Positions 45,381 to 53,475 of a DNA stretch of 60,170 bases are shown here, one piece after another (within the stretch, counting starts at the first letter, position 1; each line of letters starts with the position of its first letter). The position numbers and the translations under genes are program-made. Below the pieces are notes generated by a model, which did no database searches, had not been told where the DNA came from, and was given only the letters and a program-made list of their open reading frames with translations. Source of the DNA: Actinomycetes bacterium (GTDB lineage Bacteria; Actinomycetota; Acidimicrobiia; Acidimicrobiales; Acidimicrobiaceae); the NCBI GenBank assembly GCA_021799035.1, contig JAJZBG010000010.1:6041-66210 (forward strand), written 5' to 3'.

Positions 45381-46475
45381 TCACCAGTTTGGGAGTATCG
45401 CCGCCTTGACTTCAGTCATGGCCTTCATGCCGTTGAAGGCATCGGCTATGTTTTCGAGCTTATAGGTTCCCGTTATCAGGTCGCTGAATGGGAACTTTCC
45501 GGACTGGAGGAACTGGAGAGCCTCGTAAAAGTGTCTTCCTGCACCGGAGCGAACGCCGATAATATTGAGCATCTTGACGCTCACCGCCCTTGGGGACACT
45601 CCGATATCGGTGGTGCCACCGCCTTCGCCGATGGAGAGGTATCGCCCGCCAGCGCGGACCATTTCGAGGCCTTCAGGAACAGCAACGTTACCAGCACACT
45701 GAATTACGACATCGGCACCGATTCCGCCAGTATGGTCCAGCACCCACTGGATCCTGTCTTGCCGCGCTGGCATCTCATCTATGTTCAGTGTTGCGTCGGC
45801 CCCCCACTCTGTGGCCACCGCAACTCTGGTAGCTGGCGCACCTATGGACAGCACCCGCTTGAATCCCCGACTCTTCGCGACTGCCAGTGCGTAGAGTCCA
45901 ACGGGTCCGGTTCCTTGTACGACTGCGGTCTCATGAGCCGGCACTCTTCCCAGACGCTCGAAACCATGCATTATGGTTCTAAGCGCGCAGGCGGCTGAGG
46001 CTGCAAGTTCGCTTGGCACTTCCTTTGGCACCTTGATCACAGATGAGCGCGGTGGCACGTACTGGTGAGTGGCACAACCTCCAAGCAGGTGTGGATATAC
46101 CGCAACCGGCTCCCTGCCAAAGCGGAGAGCGTTGGGGCACATTGTTGGCTGGTTTGCCACGGTGCAGTAGAAGCACTCCCCGCAGAAAGGGTAGGCCCAG
46201 ATGACTCTGTCACCAATCTCAACCGGCTCTCCCGTGACATCGAAGCGCTCCCCATTTTTGGCCACTATGATCCCACACGACTCATGGCCGGGAACATACG
46301 GCATCGATTTTCCTGCAGAGTGCCACAGATGAATATCGGTTCCGCAAAGGGTCGCTGCCTGAATCTCCGCCAGCATTGCACCCCGCTCAAGCTGTGGGAT
46401 GTCGACCTTGGAAATCTCAGGTCTCTGGTCGACCCCTGGAATCAGCGCGACGGTGGCTTGTTTGGTATCTGACAT
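45381..46475 (-). CDS. Zinc-dependent medium-chain alcohol dehydrogenase
   Basis: The 364-residue MDR protein starts behind GGGGGAAG. The catalytic zinc site is Cys44 (CGTD) and His64-Glu65 (GHES), probably with Cys163. The structural zinc site is Cys98, Cys101, Cys104 and Cys113. The Rossmann motif GTGPVG is at 188-193. It oxidises an alcohol or polyol, or reduces the aldehyde, with NAD(P). It lies 52 bp after the DUF6282 gene on the same strand, so the two form an operon and probably act in one pathway. The exact substrate is not readable; sorbitol, threonine and aryl-alcohol dehydrogenases share these features. Confidence 0.9.
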   Translation of the reverse strand: MSDTKQATVALIPGVDQRPEISKVDIPQLERGAMLAEIQAATLCGTDIHLWHSAGKSMPYVPGHESCGIIVAKNGERFDVTGEPVEIGDRVIWAYPFCGECFYCTVANQPTMCPNALRFGREPVAVYPHLLGGCATHQYVPPRSSVIKVPKEVPSELAASAACALRTIMHGFERLGRVPAHETAVVQGTGPVGLYALAVAKSRGFKRVLSIGAPATRVAVATEWGADATLNIDEMPARQDRIQWVLDHTGGIGADVVIQCAGNVAVPEGLEMVRAGGRYLSIGEGGGTTDIGVSPRAVSVKMLNIIGVRSGAGRHFYEALQFLQSGKFPFSDLITGTYKLENIADAFNGMKAMTEVKAAILPNW

Positions 46476-46527
46476 TTTTCTTCCCCCAAAAGGATTTGTT
46501 AGTGATCTGCAATTGAAGTTTTTATTG

Positions 46528-47424
46528 CTACTTTCCTGCGTCTAAAAGTGCGATTGGATTGACGTGGGACATCAGCCTGATGTCTTCTGTAGAGACTCCA
46601 AGTTCATACAGCAGCCCGAGATACATCTGCATCTGGTCTGGCTCAGGAAGTCCCGAAGTGCCGAACACATCGGTAGTCACCACACAGCTTTCTGGGCCTA
46701 GCCTTTCGATCCACTCGACTACCTTCTGTGGACTGATGCGTTGCGACTTTGGCAACATGCCGTGCAATGTCCATTCGATGTAGGCGCCGCATCTGGCAGC
46801 TTCTAGGATCTCGTCCTCGCTCGCCCCGACTGAGCGGCTATCTGGATGAGTGAAAACGAGCCTTCGGAATCCGATCCTCTCTGCCTCGCGGGCCAACGCT
46901 ACGCACTCAGCGCCAGAAAGGTGCCCAGTTGAGAGCAAGATCTCTGCCTCTTTTGCAACTCTGATGACATCGCGCGCTTCACTAGTGAGGGCACCTGCGC
47001 CGTCCAGGACCGAGAGCCCGGCCTTCATGAAAGCGGTAAGGGAGGGCAGGTATTTGCGAATCGTCCGGGAAAAGCCATTATTAGCGAGGTCGTTGGCGGA
47101 TGTCCAGGTCGGAAAACAGGCAGCTTCGCAGCCTTGGAGGATAGCTGCTTCCAACACTCCCGGGTTGATTCCGCCGATCAGGGAATTTAGCACGATGCTG
47201 GGTACCACCCTGATACCGTCCACGCGCTGGCGGATATGATATACGCGATCCATGGTGGGCCAGATGTGCGACTTGAGAACATATCCAGCCATGCCCCTCT
47301 CTTTCGCGTACTCTGCCTGCTCGAAATCGTCAAGGGCCATTCCAAGGCTGGGGTGGATCTCTGGAAAGCCATGGGTGTGGAGGTCGAAGCTTCCAATCAA
47401 TAGCTCTCTGCTCAACTGCTGCAT
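46528..47424 (-). CDS. DUF6282-type amidohydrolase-like (TIM-barrel) protein
   Basis: 298 residues from the ATG at 47424, preferred because AAAGGGA lies upstream; the frame extends to 47469. The start of the barrel has the metal-binding DLHTHG. Further candidate ligands or active-site residues appear in YVLKSHIW, STGHLSG, VFTHPDSR and VTTDVFG, in the order expected for an amidohydrolase/PHP-like metal site. The pattern matches the uncharacterised DUF6282 family as I recall it. The reaction is unknown; hydrolysis of an amide, lactone or cyclic compound is plausible. It is co-transcribed with a zinc alcohol dehydrogenase and divergent from an orphan binding lipoprotein, which hints at one uptake-and-degradation unit. 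Confidence 0.75.
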   Translation of the reverse strand: MQQLSRELLIGSFDLHTHGFPEIHPSLGMALDDFEQAEYAKERGMAGYVLKSHIWPTMDRVYHIRQRVDGIRVVPSIVLNSLIGGINPGVLEAAILQGCEAACFPTWTSANDLANNGFSRTIRKYLPSLTAFMKAGLSVLDGAGALTSEARDVIRVAKEAEILLSTGHLSGAECVALAREAERIGFRRLVFTHPDSRSVGASEDEILEAARCGAYIEWTLHGMLPKSQRISPQKVVEWIERLGPESCVVTTDVFGTSGLPEPDQMQMYLGLLYELGVSTEDIRLMSHVNPIALLDAGK

Positions 47425-47846
47425 TATTCCCTTTCGCGTATCTATCGGTATTAAGGCGTGCCAGCCCATCGACTTAGAAGGTGCAGTGTGCGGTATCAGT
47501 GTCGGCCGAGTGTGCCAGGCGCCACAATTTTCAAATCGATGTTAGCAACAAATTTGTGATTCGCGAGGAAAAAAGGTGGATGGATTCTTGAGGCGGGGTT
47601 GACAGCGGGCTCAAATATGGCAGAGGCGTGCCAAGCACTCAGTCCCCGAAGCTAAATGTAATGAATCAGTAAATGATAATCGTGGGTAATTGCTAGCTAT
47701 TGCTGGGGGGTCCTTGACAGCGAAACATTCACGTGATAAAAAAAATATTTCACTGCTAAAAGCAGCAAGGGGGCGTGCTCGGGTAGGGCACTTTCACTTA
47801 CGGTATCCCGTATCTAATTATTAGTTGGAAAAGGACGGTAACAGGG
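47425..47846. other. Divergent control region
   Basis: These 422 bp separate the DUF6282 operon from the divergent binding-protein gene. The right half is AT-rich and holds a promoter-like pair (given separately). A 12-of-14 palindrome centred on GCTAGC lies at 47688-47701, just upstream of the -35, and is a possible operator. No gene is supported here. Confidence 0.45.
47714..47742 (+). promoter_or_regulatory. Sigma70-like promoter for the binding-protein gene
   Basis: A perfect -35 TTGACA at 47714-47719 is followed after 17 bp by TAAAAA at 47737-47742 in an A/T-rich stretch. The start codon lies about 100 bp downstream. Confidence 0.45.
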
Positions 47847-49145
47847 TTGGCAACATCCTCACGTCCCAGAATCATGGGGCGTTTCAAGAAAAGTTCGCTT
47901 TTAGTCTCAGCTGGTGTTGTGGCGGCAACTGCTTTGGCGGCTTGTGGGTCCTCGTCAAGCGCATCATCATCGAGTACTACGGCGGCTTCATCGGCAAAAT
48001 CTTCTTCGTCTGGCAAGGCTGCCAGCGGAACTCCGGTGATCATTCATGCGATACTTTCTGAGACCGGGCAAGGAGGCTTTCTTGGAAGTCGCCAGGCAAA
48101 GGCGCTCCAGATTTTGGCTAAGCAGGTCAATGCTTCTGGTGGCATAGACGGCCACCCGGTACAAATGGACATTCTCGACAACCAGACAAGCCCGTCGACC
48201 GCAGTGTCGCTGGCAACACCTCTGATCTCACAGAACGTTCCCTTTATCCTCAACGGCAGCATTGGTGCAGTCGACAAGGCAGTTGATGCTCTCGCCACGT
48301 CAAGTGGGCCTCTGATCTACGACCTCTCGCCGGTCGAGCACCCGCCAGCAGGAAGCAAGATCTTCTCCGCCGGCTTCTCGCTCTCGCTGGAGATTCAGTC
48401 TGACCTGACCTACTTCAAGTCAATGGGGTACACCAGGATCGCTGCACTGACGTCTACCGATGCTTCGGGGGTGGCAGGGTTCTCAACCTTGCAGCAGGTG
48501 CTGTCGCAGCCGCAGTTCTCCTCGATACATCTGATAACGCACCAGACCTTTGCTGACAGCGATGTAAGCGTGACGACGCAGCTGTCTGTCATCAAGGCGG
48601 CCAAGCCGCAGGCGATGATCACCTGGGCGACGGGAACGCCCCTCGGCACAATCCTGCAGGGTATGTCTTCGCTCGGAATGAGCAACCTTCCCACGACAGC
48701 AGATTCGGGTAACGGCTCATTTGCTGAGATGAAGCAGTATTCTTCGGTGGCACCGAAGGACCTCTATATTGCCATTGGTTCACTGACAGTGCCTTCAAGC
48801 CAGCTCCCTGCTGGTCCGGTGCAGAAGGCAGTGGCCAGCTTCCAATCGGCGGTATCCGCAGCTGGAGGAACTCCAGGTCTTGGATGGGGTCTTGCATGGG
48901 ATCCGGCAAGCCTGCTGATAGGCGCGCTGCAGAAGCTCGGTCCTAACGCCACGTCGGACCAGATTCTCAAGTACATGGAGAGTTTGCACAACGTCGCGGG
49001 AGTCATAGGTCTGTACAACACCAGCACCAGCAACCACAGAGGGTTGTCCACTAGTGCTGTTTATCTGGCATCATGGAATGGCTCGAAGTTCATTCCAGTG
49101 ACCGGTCCTGGAGGAGTGCCGCTGTCATCTTCATCGGCGGGATAA
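47847..49145 (+). CDS. Branched-chain-amino-acid-type ABC binding lipoprotein (orphan)
   Basis: 432 residues from TTG at 47847 (AAAGGA about 12 bases upstream); an ATG at 47874 would also keep the signal peptide. The lipobox is LAACGSS near residue 33, followed by a Ser/Ala linker. The mature part is a type-1 periplasmic-binding fold of the LivJ/Peripla_BP_6 kind: LAKQVNASGGIDGHPVQM, then DNQTSPSTAVSLATPLI, and a second lobe with LTSTDASGVAGF. Family ligands include branched-chain amino acids, amides, urea and aromatic acids. No LivHMGF genes follow, and a strong terminator closes the unit, so it must use a transporter elsewhere. It may serve the DUF6282-dehydrogenase pair across the divergent promoter. 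Confidence 0.87.
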   Translation: MATSSRPRIMGRFKKSSLLVSAGVVAATALAACGSSSSASSSSTTAASSAKSSSSGKAASGTPVIIHAILSETGQGGFLGSRQAKALQILAKQVNASGGIDGHPVQMDILDNQTSPSTAVSLATPLISQNVPFILNGSIGAVDKAVDALATSSGPLIYDLSPVEHPPAGSKIFSAGFSLSLEIQSDLTYFKSMGYTRIAALTSTDASGVAGFSTLQQVLSQPQFSSIHLITHQTFADSDVSVTTQLSVIKAAKPQAMITWATGTPLGTILQGMSSLGMSNLPTTADSGNGSFAEMKQYSSVAPKDLYIAIGSLTVPSSQLPAGPVQKAVASFQSAVSAAGGTPGLGWGLAWDPASLLIGALQKLGPNATSDQILKYMESLHNVAGVIGLYNTSTSNHRGLSTSAVYLASWNGSKFIPVTGPGGVPLSSSSAG

Positions 49146-49172
49146 CAAGGGCCCAATATCGGCATGATTTTC

Positions 49173-49213
49173 AAGGAGGTCTGAGGCACAGAGCCTCGGG
49201 CCTCCTTTTCTTA
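49173..49213 (+). terminator. Rho-independent terminator after the orphan LivJ-type gene
   Basis: Arms 49173-49187 and 49193-49207 form a 15-bp stem with two G.U pairs and a 5-nt loop, followed by TTCTTA. Confidence 0.8.
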
Positions 49214-49259
49214 TTCAGCTGCGAGCCCAACAAGTCTTTGTCAGAGATCGAGCTTGGGC

Positions 49260-49412
49260 TCAGACGCTGGTCTTCGGGCGGCCCCTGACGATGTGAAGGA
49301 CAACCATTATAAGTGCGATTAGAAGCAGCAGATGAATTAGCATGCCTCCAAAGCTTGCAATAAGCCCGAGAAGCCACAGAACTACGAGCACTGCTGCGAT
49401 CTTTAGGAACAT
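49260..49412 (-). CDS. 50-residue Lmo0937-type membrane protein
   Basis: This short gene encodes 50 residues, starting MFLKIAAVLVVLWLLGLIAS and ending in the basic tail VRGRPKTSV. Two hydrophobic segments are joined by a short FGGM turn, the hallmark of the small Lmo0937/DUF5670-like membrane proteins. AAAGGAG lies six bases before the ATG. The stop is TGA at 49260-49262. The family is widespread and has no known function. The gene stands alone on the minus strand between two plus-strand genes. Confidence 0.78.
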   Translation of the reverse strand: MFLKIAAVLVVLWLLGLIASFGGMLIHLLLLIALIMVVLHIVRGRPKTSV

Positions 49413-49942
49413 CTGAACTCCTTTGACAGCAGGATTCTTGTTTGAGGCTGCGACACTTCCTCTGAGTCCTGCCGAATGTTATTCCTGTTCGACCAAGCTA
49501 GAGGCTCTTTGCCGGGTCTCTTTGTTGAAGCCATAAATCGGTTCCAAGCCAGCGTTGATCTGCCGATTGCCGTCAAGCCCCTGTGGCGCGCCCTTTCCCA
49601 CGCCAAACGGCGCCAGCCTGCACTTAGAGGACGTTGTTGATTCCTCGGTCTGGATTTGTTCATGCCCACTTCCAGCTAGGACCGATAGCTTACTATAGCT
49701 CGAAATGTCTCCGGTAAATGGGCCATGCGCAATGAGGATGGTGGAAGGCTTCCGATCGCTCGTGCAACCTGCAAATTCAGAATCGAAATGTCTGGTCGCC
49801 CGTCCCTTCTCAGTTGCGCACAAACTATCGAGGATCGGAATATCTATGTCTGTTGTCGTGTTTTTCTGAGTTGCTGCCCATTGATCCAGTCGGTGGCATG
49901 CGGACTTCTCCTCGATCTCGAATTTCAGCGAAAGGACAGAGC
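49413..49942. other. Intergenic region upstream of the aldo/keto reductase
   Basis: About 530 bp with several short open frames on both strands, including one of 114 codons on the minus strand (49479-49823). That frame has low protein-like character and no ribosome site, so none is called. The promoters of the small membrane protein and the aldo/keto reductase should be here. Confidence 0.4.
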
Positions 49943-50959
49943 ATGCAGTACAGGTTTCTTGGCAACTCGGGCTTTCAAATATCTGAAATTGCCTATGGCA
50001 ACTGGATCACACACGGTTCACAGATTGAGCGCGAGACTGCGATCGAGTGTGTCCATGCCGCCCTGGAAAGCGGAATCACCACGTTCGATACAGCCGATGT
50101 CTACGCGAACGGCAAAGCCGAAATGATACTGGGCGAGGCCATAAAAGGGCAGAGGCGGGAGTCGTTGCAGATATTCACCAAGGTCTACTGGCCGATCGGT
50201 CCCGACCCCAAGAGCCCCAACGATACCGGACTGTCACGAAAGCACATATTGGAGGGGATCGACGGTTCATTGAAGCGCCTGGGCATGGAGTATGTCGATC
50301 TTTACCAGGCTCACAGGTATGACATCTTCACTCCGCTAGAGGAGACAATGCGTGCCTTTGCCGATGTGGTGCGTGCCGGGAAGGCCCTCTACATCGGGGT
50401 AAGTGAGTGGCCTGCGGACAAGATCCGTGAAGGCGCCAAGCTTGCAAATGAATTCGGTTTTCAGCTGATATCCAGCCAGCCAGAATACTCGATGCTCTGG
50501 CGGGTGATCGAAAAAGAGGTTGTACCGACCTCGAGGGAGCTTGGAATAGGGCAGATCGTCTGGTCTCCAATGGCTCAAGGAGTCTTGAGTGGAAAGTACC
50601 TTCCAGGCAGGGAGGTGCCTCCAGGATCGCGTGGAGCCGATAAGAACGGAGGTGCCGAAGCTATTGGCAGGTTCCTCAGCCGCGAGATACTCGACAGCGT
50701 GCAAGAGCTCGCACCGATTGCAGCGGAGCTCGGGATCACAATGGCGCAGTTGGCACTGGCCTGGGTGCTCAATAACGACAATGTTTCGGCAGCGATAGTC
50801 GGGGCCTCTCGCCCCGACCAGGTGGCGGAGAATGTCAAGGCCTCCGGGGTGAAGCTTCCAGAGGCGATAATGAGAAGGATCGACGACGTGCTAGAAGGGG
50901 TAGTAGAGCGTGATCCAAACGAGACTCAAATGCGCGTGCCCACGGTCAGGTACGCATAA
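49943..50959 (+). CDS. Aldo/keto reductase (Kv-beta/YghZ-like)
   Basis: 338 residues from the ATG at 49943 (AAAGGA upstream); the open frame begins earlier, but MQYRFLGNSGFQISEIAYG is the typical AKR N-terminus. The catalytic tetrad is visible: Asp and Tyr in FDTADVYANG (about residues 48-57), Lys in FTKVYW, and His in YQAHRYD. NADPH contacts are in SPMAQGVLSGKYLPG and IVGASRPDQVAENV. It reduces aldehydes or ketones, possibly sugar-derived. It is a single-gene unit followed by a terminator-like hairpin. A 12-bp direct repeat (CAGGTACGCATA) at 50947-50958 and 50963-50974 covers its last codons and stop. Confidence 0.9.
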   Translation: MQYRFLGNSGFQISEIAYGNWITHGSQIERETAIECVHAALESGITTFDTADVYANGKAEMILGEAIKGQRRESLQIFTKVYWPIGPDPKSPNDTGLSRKHILEGIDGSLKRLGMEYVDLYQAHRYDIFTPLEETMRAFADVVRAGKALYIGVSEWPADKIREGAKLANEFGFQLISSQPEYSMLWRVIEKEVVPTSRELGIGQIVWSPMAQGVLSGKYLPGREVPPGSRGADKNGGAEAIGRFLSREILDSVQELAPIAAELGITMAQLALAWVLNNDNVSAAIVGASRPDQVAENVKASGVKLPEAIMRRIDDVLEGVVERDPNETQMRVPTVRYA

Positions 50960-51432
50960 AGGCAGGTACGCATAGAGGGCCTATGGCGTCATCTTGCGTG
51001 GATGTCGCCTGGGCAAAACCGCCGTCGAGCTTGGCCGGATTAGACCCATTGGTGAAAGTCCTGTTCAGCAGGTGAGAGTGACGCAAACAGCGAAGGCCGC
51101 CTCACTCAAGTAGGCGGCATGGTTTTCCAAAATACCGTTCTTTCTTTGGCCGGCTTTCCCAGTTTAACTCAGCTTTTGCGGTTCAGAATCAGGTCTCAAA
51201 ATGAGAGATGTTTAAGGGGCGTTCTGGTCGGCTCTGGTTTATGCAAGCTATGATAAGTGTCACACCTTCTGCATTGTGGGATCAGAAATCGGTGACGCAG
51301 CTGTCAGCTGCATCTTCTGGTCCTCGGCATGAGGTGTTGCTTTAGGTGAGGGGATTGGATCGGGCGTTACTCGCTAGCGGCGTTTTGCGATCCATATCTG
51401 ACAATTGCACGAATAAAAGGGGATACTTATCT
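50960..51432. other. Intergenic region upstream of the SsuABC-type operon
   Basis: These 473 bp contain the 3' half of a short repeat, a terminator-like hairpin at about 51096-51118, and an AT-rich stretch before the binding-protein gene. I saw no small gene, riboswitch or operator that could be defended. Confidence 0.4.
51096..51126 (+). terminator. Terminator-like hairpin after the aldo/keto reductase
   Basis: GC-rich 7-bp arms at 51096-51102 and 51112-51118 with a 9-nt loop are followed by ATGGTTTT. It lies about 135 bp after the stop codon. Confidence 0.5.
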
Positions 51433-52596
51433 ATGCAGTTTTTCTCGAAAAGAGAGGGCGCACGTGCCGGAAATAGGAGGATTGGCAGGCTAGCTCGCCT
51501 TTCTTCCCTTTCCGCTCTGATAGTCCTTGCATCAGCCTGTGGCAGCTCAAGTGCTGCGAGCTCCAGCTCTTCGAGTGGGAGCAGCTCGTCAAAGAGCGCC
51601 AGCACGACCGTCGCAACTTCAAACATCAACGTTGCGTGCGACACGGGCTTTTTCAGCTGCACGCCGCTGCTGGTTGCCAACCAGGAGGGATTCTTTGCAA
51701 AGAATCACCTGCACGCGACTTTCATTCCGATCTCCAGCAGTACAGCCGGCGAGGCAGGGTTGGTGAGCGGGAGCATTGACATAGGACTCGGTCCTGATCC
51801 GTTCGTCATTCAGTCCAAGGCAGGAATCCACGTCGAGGCAGTCACTGGCCTTACGACCGAATACTTCTTGATCTTGGCGAACTCCTCTATGCCAACTCCG
51901 GCCAACGAGAGCCCCGCTCAGATCATGCAGAGCCTGCGTGGAAAGAAGATCGGCCTTGTGGGACTCGGTGGAGAAGGCTATGACACGCTTGAGTACGGCC
52001 TCAACCAGGCTAAGATACCTCTCTCAGCTGTCCAGATCGTCGGTTTGAGCGGCATCGGTACCCCTGAATTCGCAGCTTTGCAGAGTGGCGCGATAAATGC
52101 ACTCGTTACAGATGTGGCAGGTGCAGCATCGCTAATTGGCAAGGATGGCATTCACCAGCTAGTCAACTTCAACCAGCCTGGCGTCCTGCCGAGCTACTTG
52201 TCCGGCGCTGCAAATGGTCTCCACGCCAACACCTTGATGGCGACGAAGAAGTGGATCGACGCGCATCCGGTGCAGGTGAAGGAGTTCCAGAAAGCAATGG
52301 CGGAGGCATCGGTTTGGATGCACCAGCAGTCCAACTTCGCTGCCACCGAGAAGATCGAATCTCAGCTGACCGGTCCCACGCTCACTGCTTCCGCGCTCAA
52401 GTACGTGACCCAGAACGTCATCGACAGTGTCATGGCCGTGTACGTAAACAAGGCCAGCATGCAGGCGCAGTACCAGCTTGACGTGAATCAGAAGATCATC
52501 AAGCCGATTCCGAACGTCAACGCGGCTGACTACATTGCTCCCGGCTGCCCATCAAGTGCGGCTGCGGTCAACACATTGGGCGCTGCCGGCGCTTGA
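51433..52596 (+). CDS. SsuA/TauA (NMT1)-type ABC substrate-binding lipoprotein
   Basis: 387 residues from the ATG at 51433 (AAAGGGG upstream); an earlier in-frame start would precede the basic signal-peptide region. The lipobox is LASACGSS near residue 35, followed by a Ser-rich linker. The mature domain shows TPLLVANQEGFFAKNHLHATF, GSIDIGLGPDPF and a central ALQSGAINALV, as in nitrate/sulfonate/taurine-type binding proteins. CDTGFFSC near its start holds two cysteines that could form a disulfide. It opens a complete three-gene importer with the ATPase and permease downstream. The ligand is unknown. Confidence 0.88.
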   Translation: MQFFSKREGARAGNRRIGRLARLSSLSALIVLASACGSSSAASSSSSSGSSSSKSASTTVATSNINVACDTGFFSCTPLLVANQEGFFAKNHLHATFIPISSSTAGEAGLVSGSIDIGLGPDPFVIQSKAGIHVEAVTGLTTEYFLILANSSMPTPANESPAQIMQSLRGKKIGLVGLGGEGYDTLEYGLNQAKIPLSAVQIVGLSGIGTPEFAALQSGAINALVTDVAGAASLIGKDGIHQLVNFNQPGVLPSYLSGAANGLHANTLMATKKWIDAHPVQVKEFQKAMAEASVWMHQQSNFAATEKIESQLTGPTLTASALKYVTQNVIDSVMAVYVNKASMQAQYQLDVNQKIIKPIPNVNAADYIAPGCPSSAAAVNTLGAAGA

Positions 52597-52610
52597 TAAT
52601 GGGGGACCCG

Positions 52611-53462
52611 ATGACTCGTGCGGAATCTAATTCCACTGAACCTGGTTCGGTAGTTGATGAGCGAATGGGTTCACAGGCCTCTTCTGGGCTGGCCATAGAT
52701 GCTCAAAATGTGAGCCTGTGGCTGAATGGATCGGAGGGTCCCGTTGAAATACTCAGGAGAGTCAACCTGCAGGTGCGTGCTGGGGAATATGTGGCTGTTG
52801 TCGGTCCGAGCGGATCTGGCAAGACCATGTTCCTTAGCGCGGTCGCGGGTCTTGAAAAGATAACCTCCGGAACTCTGAAGGTCTTCGGGAATGCTCCAGC
52901 TCCCGAAGATCCCAAGACGGGATTTGCAATGTCAAGGGATGCGCTTCTTCCCTGGCGTACGGCGCGGGGAAACGTGGAGCTCAGTCTCGAAGCACTTGGG
53001 GTGCCTGCCAACGAGCGCAGGCAAAGAGCGGAGCAGGCGCTGGCACAGGTGGATCTCCTCGCATATGCGGATGTATATCGAGCTCAGCTGTCGCAAGGAA
53101 TGCGCCAGAGAGTGGCGCTGGCCCGGACGCTGGTTACCAATCCCAGTCTGCTCCTTCTTGACGAGCCATTTGCAGCTTTGGATGCGCAGACACGAATTCT
53201 GATGCAAGAGAGGCTTATGAAGCTTCTTGGAAGCTATGAGGGGACCGTCTTTTTGGTGACTCACGACATTTCAGAAGCAATCCTTCTTGCGGATCGCGTG
53301 ATCGTGTTCAGTCATAGGCCTGCTCACGTGGCGAGGGAGATAAAGATCCCGTTGCCGCGGCCTCGGTCGGCAGTCCATACCCGTTCGACACAAGAATTTC
53401 AGAGCATCTACGAGGAAATCTGGGGTCAGCTGTCTCGAGAATTCACTGCGGAAGATCTTTAG
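52611..53462 (+). CDS. SsuB/TauB-type ABC transporter ATP-binding protein
   Basis: 283 residues from the ATG at 52611, chosen for GGGGGA six bases upstream; in-frame starts at 52593 and 52599 overlap or abut the preceding stop. Motifs: Walker A GPSGSGKT, Q-loop FAMSRDALLPWRTARGNVEL (typical of SsuB/TauB/NrtD), signature LSQGMRQRVALAR, Walker B LLLLDEPFAALD and the switch VTHDISEA. It energises import through the following permease, 13 bp downstream. Confidence 0.92.
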   Translation: MTRAESNSTEPGSVVDERMGSQASSGLAIDAQNVSLWLNGSEGPVEILRRVNLQVRAGEYVAVVGPSGSGKTMFLSAVAGLEKITSGTLKVFGNAPAPEDPKTGFAMSRDALLPWRTARGNVELSLEALGVPANERRQRAEQALAQVDLLAYADVYRAQLSQGMRQRVALARTLVTNPSLLLLDEPFAALDAQTRILMQERLMKLLGSYEGTVFLVTHDISEAILLADRVIVFSHRPAHVAREIKIPLPRPRSAVHTRSTQEFQSIYEEIWGQLSREFTAEDL

Positions 53463-53475
53463 GAGGGAGGCTGAG

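Noticed and set aside
49479-49823. Minus-strand frame of 114 codons upstream of the aldo/keto reductase
   Set aside because: No ribosome site, low-complexity composition and no motif; more likely untranslated.
51041-51120. Possible riboswitch-like structured leader before the SsuABC operon
   Set aside because: Only a short terminator-like hairpin could be drawn; no conserved core of any riboswitch class that I know was seen.
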